From Sphingopyxis sp. (GTDB taxonomy: Bacteria > Pseudomonadota > Alphaproteobacteria > Sphingomonadales > Sphingomonadaceae): DNA of 64,000 nucleotides. This document shows, one piece after another, positions 16,406 to 27,224 of this stretch (position 1 is the stretch's first letter; each line of letters opens with the position of its first letter). The notes beneath the pieces were generated by a model, which did not search any database, had not been told where the DNA came from, and saw only the letters and a list, made by a program, of their open reading frames with translations. The position numbers and the translations under genes are program-made. Location of the stretch: NCBI GenBank assembly GCA_016793775.1, contig JAEULK010000092.1, positions 118,549 to 182,548 of the forward strand. Direction: 5' to 3'.

Positions 16406-16930
16406 ATGAGCAGGAAGCGCGCCCGGTGGTGGCGCCATGGCGTGGCCTTGTCGATGACGCTGGCGGTGGCGAGCTGCACCGCGGTGCCGACACCCGCACC
16501 CGCCCCGGCGCCGCGTCCGGTCGCCGCGCCGACCCCCGCCCCGCTGCCCGCACCCGCACCCGCCAAGGCGTGGGACGAGCGCCGCCTGGACGCCGGCCAA
16601 TGGTCCTATGACGCCGCCGCGCGCACCGCGAGCTTTGCGCAGTCGGGAGTCGCGTCGCCCTTGCTGACGATGGCGTGCAGCGGCGGATCGATCGAACTCG
16701 GCGCCGGATTGGGCGCGGGCGATGTGCTCGACGTCGAGCTCAAGACCAGCGCGGGTAGCGACCGGCTGCGGCTCGACGGCGGGCGCGTCGCGCTACCCAG
16801 CCGCGACGTGCGGCTCGACCGCATCGCCTTCAGCCGCGGGCGCTTCGCGCTCGAGGCGAGCAACGGCAGCACGCTGACGCTGCCCGTTCAGTCGGAAATC
16901 GGCCGGTTGATCGAGGATTGCCGGGATTGA
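16406..16930 (+). CDS. Small proline/alanine-rich lipoprotein (hypothetical)
   Basis: 174 aa. A lipoprotein signal (basic start MSRKRARWWR, hydrophobic stretch, lipobox VASC) is followed by about 40 residues made mostly of Pro-Ala repeats, a likely envelope-spanning linker. The rest is a compact domain rich in beta-type sequence (GSDRLRLDGGRVALPSRDV). I do not recognise the family. It follows the nitroreductase closely and is probably cotranscribed. The ATG at 16406 is chosen because it starts the signal peptide. Confidence 0.7.
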   Translation: MSRKRARWWRHGVALSMTLAVASCTAVPTPAPAPAPRPVAAPTPAPLPAPAPAKAWDERRLDAGQWSYDAAARTASFAQSGVASPLLTMACSGGSIELGAGLGAGDVLDVELKTSAGSDRLRLDGGRVALPSRDVRLDRIAFSRGRFALEASNGSTLTLPVQSEIGRLIEDCRD

Positions 16931-16935
16931 ATCCC

Positions 16936-17010
16936 GTCGCCCCCGCGCAGGCGGGGGCCGCAAGAGGCGAAGAGCAAGGCTGACCGCGGCCCCGCCTTCG
17001 CGGGGGCGAC
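16936..17010. repeat. Inverted pair of dispersed GC-palindromes (GCCCCCGC type)
   Basis: GCCCCCGC (16939-16946) and GCGGGGGC (16951-16958) form one hairpin, and a related copy in the other orientation follows at about 16986-17010. The same core recurs at 49355-49382 and 63936-63960. The element fills the gap between two convergent genes and may act as a bidirectional terminator. Confidence 0.7.
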
Positions 17011-17017
17011 GAGGCTA

Positions 17018-17452
17018 TCAGGCCGCCAGCTGCACCGTGCCGCCGCGGATCCAGCCCCAGCGGCACGGACCCTGATATTCGCGCGCCGTGCGGACGGGGC
17101 GGACGATGCCGCAGAGCGACGCATCGCCCCCCGGCCCCGGAAAGACAACCCCGAACCAGGCGTCGTCGTCGGTCGCCTCGCACAGCACCGCCGGAGCGCC
17201 GCCCGCGAGCTTCGCCTTGATCGCGCGGGTTTCGCCGGGCGCCCAATAGACGTCGGTACCGCCGGGCTTGACCTTCGACGTGCTGGCGCAGGCGGGCAGG
17301 TTCGGACCCTCGGTGCCGATCATAACCGGGCGCGAGGCGAGCGGTTCGCCGGCGACGACAGGGGCATTGTCGGGCGGCGGGGCGGGCTGCGAACAGGCGG
17401 CGAGCGAAAGCGCGATCAGCGCGGTCAGCGGACGGGCGAGATACTGTTTCAT
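17018..17452 (-). CDS. Hypothetical lipoprotein
   Basis: 144 aa. A lipoprotein signal peptide with lipobox LAAC near residue 20 is followed by a proline-rich spacer (QPAPPPDNAP) and a domain with four cysteines (PACAS, VLCEA, SLCGIV, GPCRW) that could form two disulphides in the periplasm. No family recognised. The start at the Met giving MKQYLARPL is chosen because it begins the signal peptide. It is divergent from gyrB, with about 107 bases between them. Confidence 0.62.
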   Translation of the reverse strand: MKQYLARPLTALIALSLAACSQPAPPPDNAPVVAGEPLASRPVMIGTEGPNLPACASTSKVKPGGTDVYWAPGETRAIKAKLAGGAPAVLCEATDDDAWFGVVFPGPGGDASLCGIVRPVRTAREYQGPCRWGWIRGGTVQLAA

Positions 17453-17466
17453 GGGCCCGAAACTAG

Positions 17467-20136
<2,670 letters not shown>

Positions 20137-20223
20137 CCGCATATCCCGCGCGGCGTAACGCGAACCGGCTTGCACGCGCAGGCCGGCGCTGGTCCACCTG
20201 TCCGCAATAAAAGGGGATGGGAT

Positions 20224-20613
20224 ATGCGGGCTTTGACGATGCTGGCCGCGCCGCTGTTGCTGGTGCTTCCGGCCGCCGCGCAGGAGGCCGACGGCGACGA
20301 CGAGATCGCTGCCGAAACCGAAATCGCGACCGGCATGGCGAGCTATTACAGCCGCGAAATCGCCGGCAACCGCACCGCCAATGGTGAGGTATGCGACCCC
20401 GACGACCTGACCGCCGCGCACCGCACGCTGCCCTTCGGCAGCAAGGTGCGCGTGACCAATCTGGCGAATGGCGAGAGCGTTGTCGTGCGGATCAACGACC
20501 GCGGGCCGTTCGGACGCGGGCGGGTGATCGACATCAGCTATGCCGCCGCGAAGGAAATCGGCATGCACCGCAGCGGGACCGCGCGGGTGAAGCTGACCCT
20601 GCTCGAGGATTGA
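20224..20613 (+). CDS. RlpA-like septal ring/3D domain protein
   Basis: 129 aa secreted protein. A signal peptide ends at AAAQ, followed by an acidic linker and an RlpA double-psi beta-barrel: GMASYYSREIAGNRTANGE, TAAHRTLPFGSKVRVTNL and VVRINDRGPFGRGRVIDIS. RlpA proteins act on peptidoglycan lacking stem peptides. It has no SPOR domain and is not a full-length RlpA. The ATG follows AAAAGGGGATGGGA, and an earlier in-frame ATG would lack the signal peptide start. Confidence 0.85.
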   Translation: MRALTMLAAPLLLVLPAAAQEADGDDEIAAETEIATGMASYYSREIAGNRTANGEVCDPDDLTAAHRTLPFGSKVRVTNLANGESVVVRINDRGPFGRGRVIDISYAAAKEIGMHRSGTARVKLTLLED

Positions 20614-20735
20614 AACGGACGGGACGATGCCCGCTTCGGGACCTGCATCGGTGCCGCCGTACTCAACCGCAGCATCGCTTGCCGCGAACCGCCGACAGGC
20701 GTAGACTGCGGGCAAATATAAAGAGGATGCTCGCG

Positions 20736-21779
20736 ATGACCCATGCTTCGAGGCGCCCCATGATCTGGACATTGCTCGGTGCCGCGCCATTGCTGCTCGG
20801 TGCCAGCCAGCCGCCGGTTGCGCCGCCGGTCGTGACCGTCTCCCCCGCTGCCTCCGCCGCGCCGGTCGCCGAACCCGGGGTCAGCAGCGAGATCACCCCC
20901 TTCATCCAGCCCTTCGACCTCGACGCGACGCAGCGGATGGCGGTGAATGTCCGCATCGGCGACCAGGGGCCCTTTTCCTTCCTGGTCGATACCGGCGCCG
21001 AACGCACGGTCATCGCGCGGGAACTCGCCGACCGGCTGGGGCTGACCGAGGGCGCGCAGCTCAAGATGGCGACGATCGGCGGGTCGGCGACCGTCCCCAG
21101 CTTTCGCGTCGCGGCGCTGCAGATGACCGACCTCAGCATGCGCGGCTTCGATGCGCCGTCCTTTTTCGGGCGGCATATCGGCGCGGCGGGGCTGATCGGC
21201 GTCGACATGCTGGAGGACCGGCGCATCCTGATCGATTTCCGCAGGGAAAGCATGCAGATATTGGAGACGCGCAAGCGTGCCCGCACGCTGATCCGCGACG
21301 ACGATGCGATCGTCGTGTCGGCGCGCAATTCGGCGGGGCGGCTGATCCTGTCCGACGCGCGGCTCGACGGCAAGCGCATCGACGTCATCGTCGACACCGG
21401 CGCCCAGACCAGCGTCGGCAACCTCGCGCTGCAACGGCTGGTCGCGGCGCGCCGCGCCAACCGCCTGCCCTTTTTCGCGACGACGCTGGGCGCGGTGAGC
21501 GGCGAGGCGGTGCCCGCGACGCGCACCGCGATCAAGCGCATCGTCATCAACGGGCTCGACGTCAACGACCTGCCGGTCAGCTTTGCCGACAGCCAGGCGT
21601 TCCGCGCGCTGGGGCTCGACGACCGACCGGCGCTGCTGCTGGGCATGGACAGCCTGGCGCTGTTCGACCAGGTCGAGATCGATTTCCCGAACAAGCGCGT
21701 CGTGTTCGACCTGCCCGACGGCGCGGCGCGCGCGACGCCGACGCGCTTCGCCGCCAATTTCGCGAAACCGCCCCGCTAG
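20736..21779 (+). CDS. Exported protein with two retropepsin-like aspartyl protease domains
   Basis: 347 aa. A signal peptide and Pro/Ala-rich spacer precede two copies of an aspartic protease half-fold. The first has FLVDTGAERTVI followed by a flap-like GLIGVDML; the second has VIVDTGAQTSVG followed by LLLGMDSLALF. Each copy keeps the D-T-G catalytic triplet, so the protein could form an intramolecular two-Asp active site like pepsin, or two dimer sites. Function unknown, probably periplasmic. The ATG at 20736 has AGAGG nine bases upstream. Confidence 0.8.
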   Translation: MTHASRRPMIWTLLGAAPLLLGASQPPVAPPVVTVSPAASAAPVAEPGVSSEITPFIQPFDLDATQRMAVNVRIGDQGPFSFLVDTGAERTVIARELADRLGLTEGAQLKMATIGGSATVPSFRVAALQMTDLSMRGFDAPSFFGRHIGAAGLIGVDMLEDRRILIDFRRESMQILETRKRARTLIRDDDAIVVSARNSAGRLILSDARLDGKRIDVIVDTGAQTSVGNLALQRLVAARRANRLPFFATTLGAVSGEAVPATRTAIKRIVINGLDVNDLPVSFADSQAFRALGLDDRPALLLGMDSLALFDQVEIDFPNKRVVFDLPDGAARATPTRFAANFAKPPR

Positions 21780-21857
21780 CATCCGGTCCGCTCGATCCGT
21801 CGCGGAAATGAGAACATATACTGGACGGAATCGCGCGGCGGCGGCATAGCGGCGGGC

Positions 21858-22571
21858 ATGCCCGCCGCGCCGTTTTTCGATTTTGCCGGACACCGCTTCG
21901 TGCCGCTCGCCGGTCGCGCCTTGTTCTGGCCGCGCCACGCGGCGTTGATCGTCGCCGACCTGCATCTCGAAAAGGCGAGCTGGTACGCCGCGCACGGCCA
22001 GCCGCTGCCACCCTATGACAGCCACGACACGCTCGACCGGCTGGCAGGGCTGGCCGCCGAGACCGGTGCGCACGCGATCTGGTGCCTCGGCGACAGTTTC
22101 CACGACCGCAAGGCCGCCGACCGGATCGCGCCCGCGGTCGCCGAGCGGTTGCTGCGCCAGACCGGCGCGGTGCGCCTCACCTGGATCGCGGGCAATCACG
22201 ACGGCCTGTCGGGCGGCGCCTGGGGCGGGGCGATCGCCGACGAGATGGAGGTCGACGGGATCGTCTTTCGCCACCAGTGCGTGGGCGGCGAGACGCGGCC
22301 CGAGATTTCGGGGCATTTCCACCCAAAATTGCGCCTCAACCTGCGCGGGCGCAGCGTGTCGCGCCCCTGCTTCGCCGGCGACGGTCAGCGGCTGATCCTG
22401 CCCGCTTTCGGTAGCCTGACCGGCGGGCTCGACGTCGACGATGCGGCGATCGCCGCCAATTTCGCGGGCGATTATCGCGCGATGCTGGTCGCCGACGGGA
22501 AATTGCTGTCGCTGGGCTGTGGCGGCGCGACCACCGATGACGTTACGGCAATGCCGCGCCGCGTCCGATAG
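21858..22571 (+). CDS. pdeM: Ligase-associated DNA damage response phosphoesterase PdeM
   Basis: 237 aa calcineurin-like metallophosphoesterase. Metal-binding motifs in order are ADLHLEK (33-39), GDSFHD (78-83), GNHD (112-115) and GHFHP (152-156). The layout matches PdeM, which in many bacteria sits beside an Lhr-type helicase and an ATP-dependent ligase in a repair island. Here the Lhr-type helicase is present but about 13 kb away (35533-37950). No close neighbour in the same direction suggests an operon. Confidence 0.88.
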   Translation: MPAAPFFDFAGHRFVPLAGRALFWPRHAALIVADLHLEKASWYAAHGQPLPPYDSHDTLDRLAGLAAETGAHAIWCLGDSFHDRKAADRIAPAVAERLLRQTGAVRLTWIAGNHDGLSGGAWGGAIADEMEVDGIVFRHQCVGGETRPEISGHFHPKLRLNLRGRSVSRPCFAGDGQRLILPAFGSLTGGLDVDDAAIAANFAGDYRAMLVADGKLLSLGCGGATTDDVTAMPRRVR

Positions 22572-22721
22572 CGCGCAAATCCGGGCGTTACGGCCTGTGA
22601 CACAAATACATCACCCGCCGAAAACATGACGCAAAAGCCCGCCCTCGGCTGGATCACCGCATGTTTATGCGTATGAATAGGCCCCAATAAAAACAACGAA
22701 ATGTTGAGAGGAGTGCCCGAA

Positions 22722-25499
22722 ATGAGATCCTATACCCTTTGTGCTGCCCGTCTGATGCGCACCACCGCGCTGGGCGTTTCGCTGGCGGTCGCCACCGTCG
22801 CCGTCCCGGCCTTCGCGCAAGATGCTGCGGACCCTGCCGACACCGCCACCACCGACGATGCCGACGACAGCGAAATCGTCGTCACGGCGCAGGGCCGCTC
22901 GCAGCGGCTCGCCGACGTGCCTGTCGCGATCTCGGCGGTGAATGCCGAAACGCTGCAGAACAGCGGCGCCAACGACATCCGCCAATTGAACCAGGTCGCA
23001 CCGTCGCTGCTCGTCTCGTCGACCGGCTCCGAAGCCAATGGTTCGGCGCGTATCCGCGGCATCGGCACCGTCGGCGACAACCCCGGCCTCGAAAGCTCGG
23101 TCCCGGTGTTCATCGACGGCGTCTATCGCTCGCGGTCGGGCATCGGCCTCAACGAACTGGGCGAGATCGACCGCGTCGAAGTGCAGCGCGGCCCGCAGGG
23201 CACGCTTGGCGGTCGCAACTCGTCGGCGGGCCTGATCAGCATCTATTCGAAAAAGCCCGATTTCAACTTCGGCGCCACCGCCGAGGCGACCTATGGCAAT
23301 TATGATTATTTCCGCCTCGGCGGCAGCATCACCGGGCCGATCAGCGACACGATCGCCGCGCGCCTCGACGGGATCTGGGTCAAGCGCGACGGTTTCTATC
23401 GCGACACCGCCAACAACACCGACGTCAACGACCGCGACCGTTATTTCGTGCGCGGCCAGCTGCTGTTCGAGCCGACCGACGCGCTGTCGATCCGGCTGAT
23501 CGCCGACTACACTTTCCGCGACGAGAAATGCTGCGGCGCGGTCTATATCGACAACAGCGTCAATCCCTTCATCGGCAATCTCAACAACCCGTCGACGCCG
23601 CTTTCGACCGGCGCGGGCGGAACGCCGCCGAACCTGCCGCAGGCCAACGGCAACAATATCATCAACGTCCTCCGCGACCTCGGCCAGTCGCTTTCGGCTT
23701 TCAACCAGGGCTATGGCCGCAACCTGTCGGTCAGCCCGGGGCGCAGCTATGCGGGCGAAACCAAGGATTATGGCTTCTCGGGCCAGATCGATTATGATTT
23801 CGGCGGCGCAACGCTGACCTCGATCACCGGTTACCGCGAATATCGGTCGGGCCAGGCGGGCGACGTCGATTATGGCACGGTCGATATTCTCTACCGCGCG
23901 GAAGATGACGACGCCTATCGCCAGTTCCAAACCTTCACCCAGGAACTGCGCCTGCAGGGTGAGGCGTTCGACGGCAAGCTCGACTGGCTCGTCGGCGGCT
24001 TCTACGCCAACGAACGGCTGACCGTTCGCGACAATCTACGTTTCGGCAATCAATATGGCCGTTTCGCGGCCTGCCGCCTGATTTCGGGCGGCGCGCTGGC
24101 GGCCCTTTATTCGCCGACCTCGGCGGGCTGCGTCGCGGCGCGGCCACCCGCGTTCGGTGCCGCCTCGCCGGCGATCTATGCGGCACTCGACCAGCTCGAC
24201 GGCATTCGCGACAAGGGCAGCATCAACGACCGGTATTTCCAGAAGGACACCAACTGGGCGTTGTTCACGCACAATATCGTGCACATCACCGACCGGCTCG
24301 ATCTGACGCTGGGCGTCCGTTACACCCGCGACAAGAAGAATTTCGATGCCACCTTCACCAACGACAACACCGCGTGCGTCAACGTCCAGGCGCTGGTAGG
24401 CGGCTTCACCGCCGTCCCGGCGCTGGCGGCGGTGTCGCAGGGCCTGATCGGGCTGTCCTGTCAGGGCAATTCGACCGCCGAACTCAATGGCGTGTCGATC
24501 AACGACAAGCGCAGCGAGGACGAATGGACCGGCACCGCGATCCTGTCGTACAAGCCGATCGACGACCTGCTGCTCTATGCCAGCTTCGCGCGCGGTTATA
24601 AAGCGGGCGGCTTCAACCTCGACCGCTCGGCGCTCAAACCGCCGCTTGTCACCTTCGCGTCGGTGGGCGGAGCGCAGGCGCTGGTCGGCAATCTGCAGTT
24701 CGACCCCGAACTGGTCGACAGCTATGAAATCGGCGCCAAATATGCGACCGGCCCGTTCAGCCTGAGCCTGTCGGCCTTCCGTTCGGATTTCAGCAATTTC
24801 CAGCTGAACACCTTCAACGGCACGGTCTTCCTGGTCCAGACGATCAACGGCTGCGACAATCTGGTCGGCGGCCCTGGCGCCGACACCGACCTCAGCTCGG
24901 CCACCGGCACCTGCGCGACCGACGACGTCAGCTATGGCGTGCGCACCCAGGGGGTCGAAATCGAGGCCCAGCTGGTTCCGGCGCGCAACTTCCGCATGGC
25001 GGCCGGCCTGACCTATGCCCGCACCAAATATCGCAGCGACCTGGTCGGCAACAAAAATGGGTCGGCGCTCGACGCGGCGCTGCGCAAGCTGCCCGGCGAC
25101 AATCTGTCGAACGCGCCCGAACTGGTCGCGACCGGCAGCGTGACCTGGACCCCCGATATCGGCAGCAGCGGGCTGACCGGTCTCGTCTATATCGATGGCC
25201 GCATGACCAGCGACTACAATACCGGGTCCGACCTGTTCCCGCAGAAGGAGCAGAACGGCTATGCGCTGTTCAACGCGCGCGTCGGCGTGCGCGGCCCCGA
25301 CGAGAAATGGGGCGTCGAGCTGTGGGCGCAGAATATCTTCAACAAAAATTATGCGCAGGTCGCGTTCAACTCGCCCTTCCAGGCGGGCACGACGTCGGCC
25401 CCCTTCACCGACCCGCAATATCCGGGCGGGCGCCAGATCTTCTCGCAGTTCCTGGCCGAACCCAGGACCTATGGCGTGACGCTGCGCGGCAAGTTCTGA
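22722..25499 (+). CDS. TonB-dependent receptor (substrate unknown)
   Basis: 925 aa outer-membrane receptor. The ATG at 22722 has GAGAGGAG just upstream and starts a signal peptide ending AFAQ. The TonB box is EIVVTAQ, the plug has VPVFIDGVYRSRSG and VEVQRGPQGTLGGRNSSAGL, and the barrel ends with TYGVTLRGKF (terminal Phe). It belongs to the large sphingomonad receptor class that takes up plant- or aromatic-derived compounds and siderophores; nothing nearby fixes the substrate. A strong terminator follows at 25519. The 150 bases upstream hold no recognisable riboswitch. Confidence 0.92.
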   Translation: MRSYTLCAARLMRTTALGVSLAVATVAVPAFAQDAADPADTATTDDADDSEIVVTAQGRSQRLADVPVAISAVNAETLQNSGANDIRQLNQVAPSLLVSSTGSEANGSARIRGIGTVGDNPGLESSVPVFIDGVYRSRSGIGLNELGEIDRVEVQRGPQGTLGGRNSSAGLISIYSKKPDFNFGATAEATYGNYDYFRLGGSITGPISDTIAARLDGIWVKRDGFYRDTANNTDVNDRDRYFVRGQLLFEPTDALSIRLIADYTFRDEKCCGAVYIDNSVNPFIGNLNNPSTPLSTGAGGTPPNLPQANGNNIINVLRDLGQSLSAFNQGYGRNLSVSPGRSYAGETKDYGFSGQIDYDFGGATLTSITGYREYRSGQAGDVDYGTVDILYRAEDDDAYRQFQTFTQELRLQGEAFDGKLDWLVGGFYANERLTVRDNLRFGNQYGRFAACRLISGGALAALYSPTSAGCVAARPPAFGAASPAIYAALDQLDGIRDKGSINDRYFQKDTNWALFTHNIVHITDRLDLTLGVRYTRDKKNFDATFTNDNTACVNVQALVGGFTAVPALAAVSQGLIGLSCQGNSTAELNGVSINDKRSEDEWTGTAILSYKPIDDLLLYASFARGYKAGGFNLDRSALKPPLVTFASVGGAQALVGNLQFDPELVDSYEIGAKYATGPFSLSLSAFRSDFSNFQLNTFNGTVFLVQTINGCDNLVGGPGADTDLSSATGTCATDDVSYGVRTQGVEIEAQLVPARNFRMAAGLTYARTKYRSDLVGNKNGSALDAALRKLPGDNLSNAPELVATGSVTWTPDIGSSGLTGLVYIDGRMTSDYNTGSDLFPQKEQNGYALFNARVGVRGPDEKWGVELWAQNIFNKNYAQVAFNSPFQAGTTSAPFTDPQYPGGRQIFSQFLAEPRTYGVTLRGKF

Positions 25500-25518
25500 T
25501 CGCGTAAAAAGACAGGGG

Positions 25519-25558
25519 AACCGCCCGCTCGCTTCGGTGAGCGGGCGGTTTCTTTTTT
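25519..25558 (+). terminator. Rho-independent terminator after the TonB-dependent receptor
   Basis: AACCGCCCGCTC pairs with GAGCGGGCGGTT around a CTTCGGT-type loop and is followed by TCTTTTTT. It lies 20 bases after the receptor stop and just before the convergent holA end, so it can insulate both genes. Confidence 0.93.
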
Positions 25559-25561
25559 GGT

Positions 25562-26587
25562 TCAGCGCGCTCTGGCCGCCTGGTGCGCGATGTCGGTGAC
25601 GAGTTTGCGGAACAGCACCCCGCCCGCGGTGCCCGATGCCTTCAGGCTGCGTTCGCAGTCGAGCAGCCGGCTCATCAGCCGCGCGATGCGCACCGAATCC
25701 CAGATGTGGAGCTGCGCGGTCACGGCGTCGCGCTCCTTCCAGAACACCCCGCTGCTCTTTGCCGCGACGACGGTCGCCGGGTGCGCGCCGGCATCGACCT
25801 CGGCGCGCAGGCGCGCCAATTGCGTCGCGCGGATCGCGAGCGCGCGGATGATGCGGATTTCGGCGACGCCGACCGCCGCGGCGGTCGCGAACATCGCGGG
25901 CAGGTCGCGCGTCTTGCCGCCGAGCGCGACATTGATCACCTCGCTGACATCCTCCTCATGCGTCGCGGCGCCCAAGGCGGCGATGTCGGCGGCGGCCACC
26001 TGGCGCTGGCGATCGCTGCCGGCGTCGAGATAGAGCGCGATCTTTTCGAGCTCGCGGCGCATCAGCGCCTGGTCGCCCGAGACGAGGTCGATCAGCAATT
26101 GCGCCTCGGCATTGCCGAGCCGCAGCCCCTGCCCCTCGGCCGCCGACATCGCGATGCCGGTCAGCGCGCGGCGGTCGGGCTGGTAACAGATGGCAGCGAT
26201 GGCATGGTCGGAGCCTTCGACGAGCTTGACCAGCTTCGACTTCGCGGTGACCGAGGCGCCGGTCGCGATCACCGGATTGATCGCGCTGTCGGCGGCCAGC
26301 AAGGCCTCCACCGCGACGAGGCAATCGTCGCCGCTGCCCAGGATGTCGAGGCGGATCACGCGCGCACCGGCGAAGAGCGACATCGACGCGGCCTCGGCGG
26401 CGAGCAACGAAGGGTCCTGGTTCATCTGCGCCGAGGTCAGGTCGAGCCGCTCGGCCTCCTTGCCGGCGAGGCCGGTCAGCTTCGCCGCGAGCGTCTCCAT
26501 CGTCGCATCGTCGGGGCCGGTGAGGAGGATGAAGCGCTGGTCGAGCCGCGAAATGCGTTCGAGGTCTTGCGGCTTGACGCTCTTCAT
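25562..26587 (-). CDS. holA: DNA polymerase III subunit delta (HolA)
   Basis: 341 aa clamp-loader delta subunit that opens the beta clamp. The N-terminus RFILLTGPDDATMETLA, the segment LIDLVSGDQALMRRELEKIALY and the C-terminal helical collar (LLDCERSLKASG) are typical of alphaproteobacterial HolA. The ATG overlaps the lptE stop by four bases. It closes the DUF3576-leuS-lptE-holA run, an order I know from other alphaproteobacteria. Confidence 0.93.
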   Translation of the reverse strand: MKSVKPQDLERISRLDQRFILLTGPDDATMETLAAKLTGLAGKEAERLDLTSAQMNQDPSLLAAEAASMSLFAGARVIRLDILGSGDDCLVAVEALLAADSAINPVIATGASVTAKSKLVKLVEGSDHAIAAICYQPDRRALTGIAMSAAEGQGLRLGNAEAQLLIDLVSGDQALMRRELEKIALYLDAGSDRQRQVAAADIAALGAATHEEDVSEVINVALGGKTRDLPAMFATAAAVGVAEIRIIRALAIRATQLARLRAEVDAGAHPATVVAAKSSGVFWKERDAVTAQLHIWDSVRIARLMSRLLDCERSLKASGTAGGVLFRKLVTDIAHQAARAR

Positions 26588-27135
26588 TGCCCGCCGGGCG
26601 TGGCCACAGCCGGGGCATCGGCGGTGCGGCCGCCGCCGCGATCGGCGAAGACCGCGATGCGCGCGACCATCTGGTCGGCGACCGCCTGCGACAGCCGTTC
26701 GAGCGCTGTAGATTCGGCGGCGATCGTCGCATATTCGCTGCCGACGACGTCGATCCCCGAATCGGAGAAGGCGGTCGCGTCGAGCAGCACTTCGCCGCTC
26801 GCCGCATCGACGAGCTGGTAGCGCGCGCGCAGGGTGCGGCGTTCGCGGGTCACGGCATCGTCGGCGCGGACGCCGAAGCCGGTGATGCTGTCCTCGAGCT
26901 TGACGTCGAGGCGCAGGCGCTTGCCCGCACCCTGCCCGTTCTGCGCCGCGACGAGCCGGTCGCGCAGCGCGTTGCGGACGAGCCAGCCCTGATGCCCCTC
27001 GATCGGCGCGACATCGATGTCGGCGAGGATCGTCGCCACCGCGCCGTCGCTGCCGCTCGCATAGAGCGGGCGCAGGCCGCAGCCGCCGAGGAACAGCGAG
27101 GCGGCGACAATCGAGGCGGTGACAAGCTTATGCAT
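26584..27135 (-). CDS. lptE: LPS assembly lipoprotein LptE
   Basis: 183 aa. Lipoprotein signal MHKLVTASIVAASLFLGGC with lipobox LGGC, followed by GLRPLYAS, the standard LptE beginning. LptE plugs the LptD barrel and delivers LPS to the outer leaflet. I chose the ATG at 27135 because GAGGG lies five bases upstream; another ATG at 27147 has a much closer SD. It overlaps holA (ATGA) and lies 89 bases after the leuS stop. Confidence 0.9.
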   Translation of the reverse strand: MHKLVTASIVAASLFLGGCGLRPLYASGSDGAVATILADIDVAPIEGHQGWLVRNALRDRLVAAQNGQGAGKRLRLDVKLEDSITGFGVRADDAVTRERRTLRARYQLVDAASGEVLLDATAFSDSGIDVVGSEYATIAAESTALERLSQAVADQMVARIAVFADRGGGRTADAPAVATPGGQ

Positions 27136-27160
27136 CGAGACCCTCATGCCCCCTAACCCC

Positions 27161-27193
27161 GTTCGTGTCGAGCCGTTCGGAAAATGCGAACGG
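27161..27193. repeat. Fragment of the GTGTCGAG repeat with a small hairpin
   Basis: GTTCGTGTCGAGC followed by CCGTTCG (27173-27179) pairing with CGAACGG (27187-27193). It lies in the gap between leuS and lptE. The GTGTCGAGC core matches the long hairpin at 44289-44361 and a fragment at 34807-34823. Confidence 0.5.
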
Positions 27194-27224
27194 AGCGGCT
27201 GGCGATAAGTTCCCGTCGATCCCG

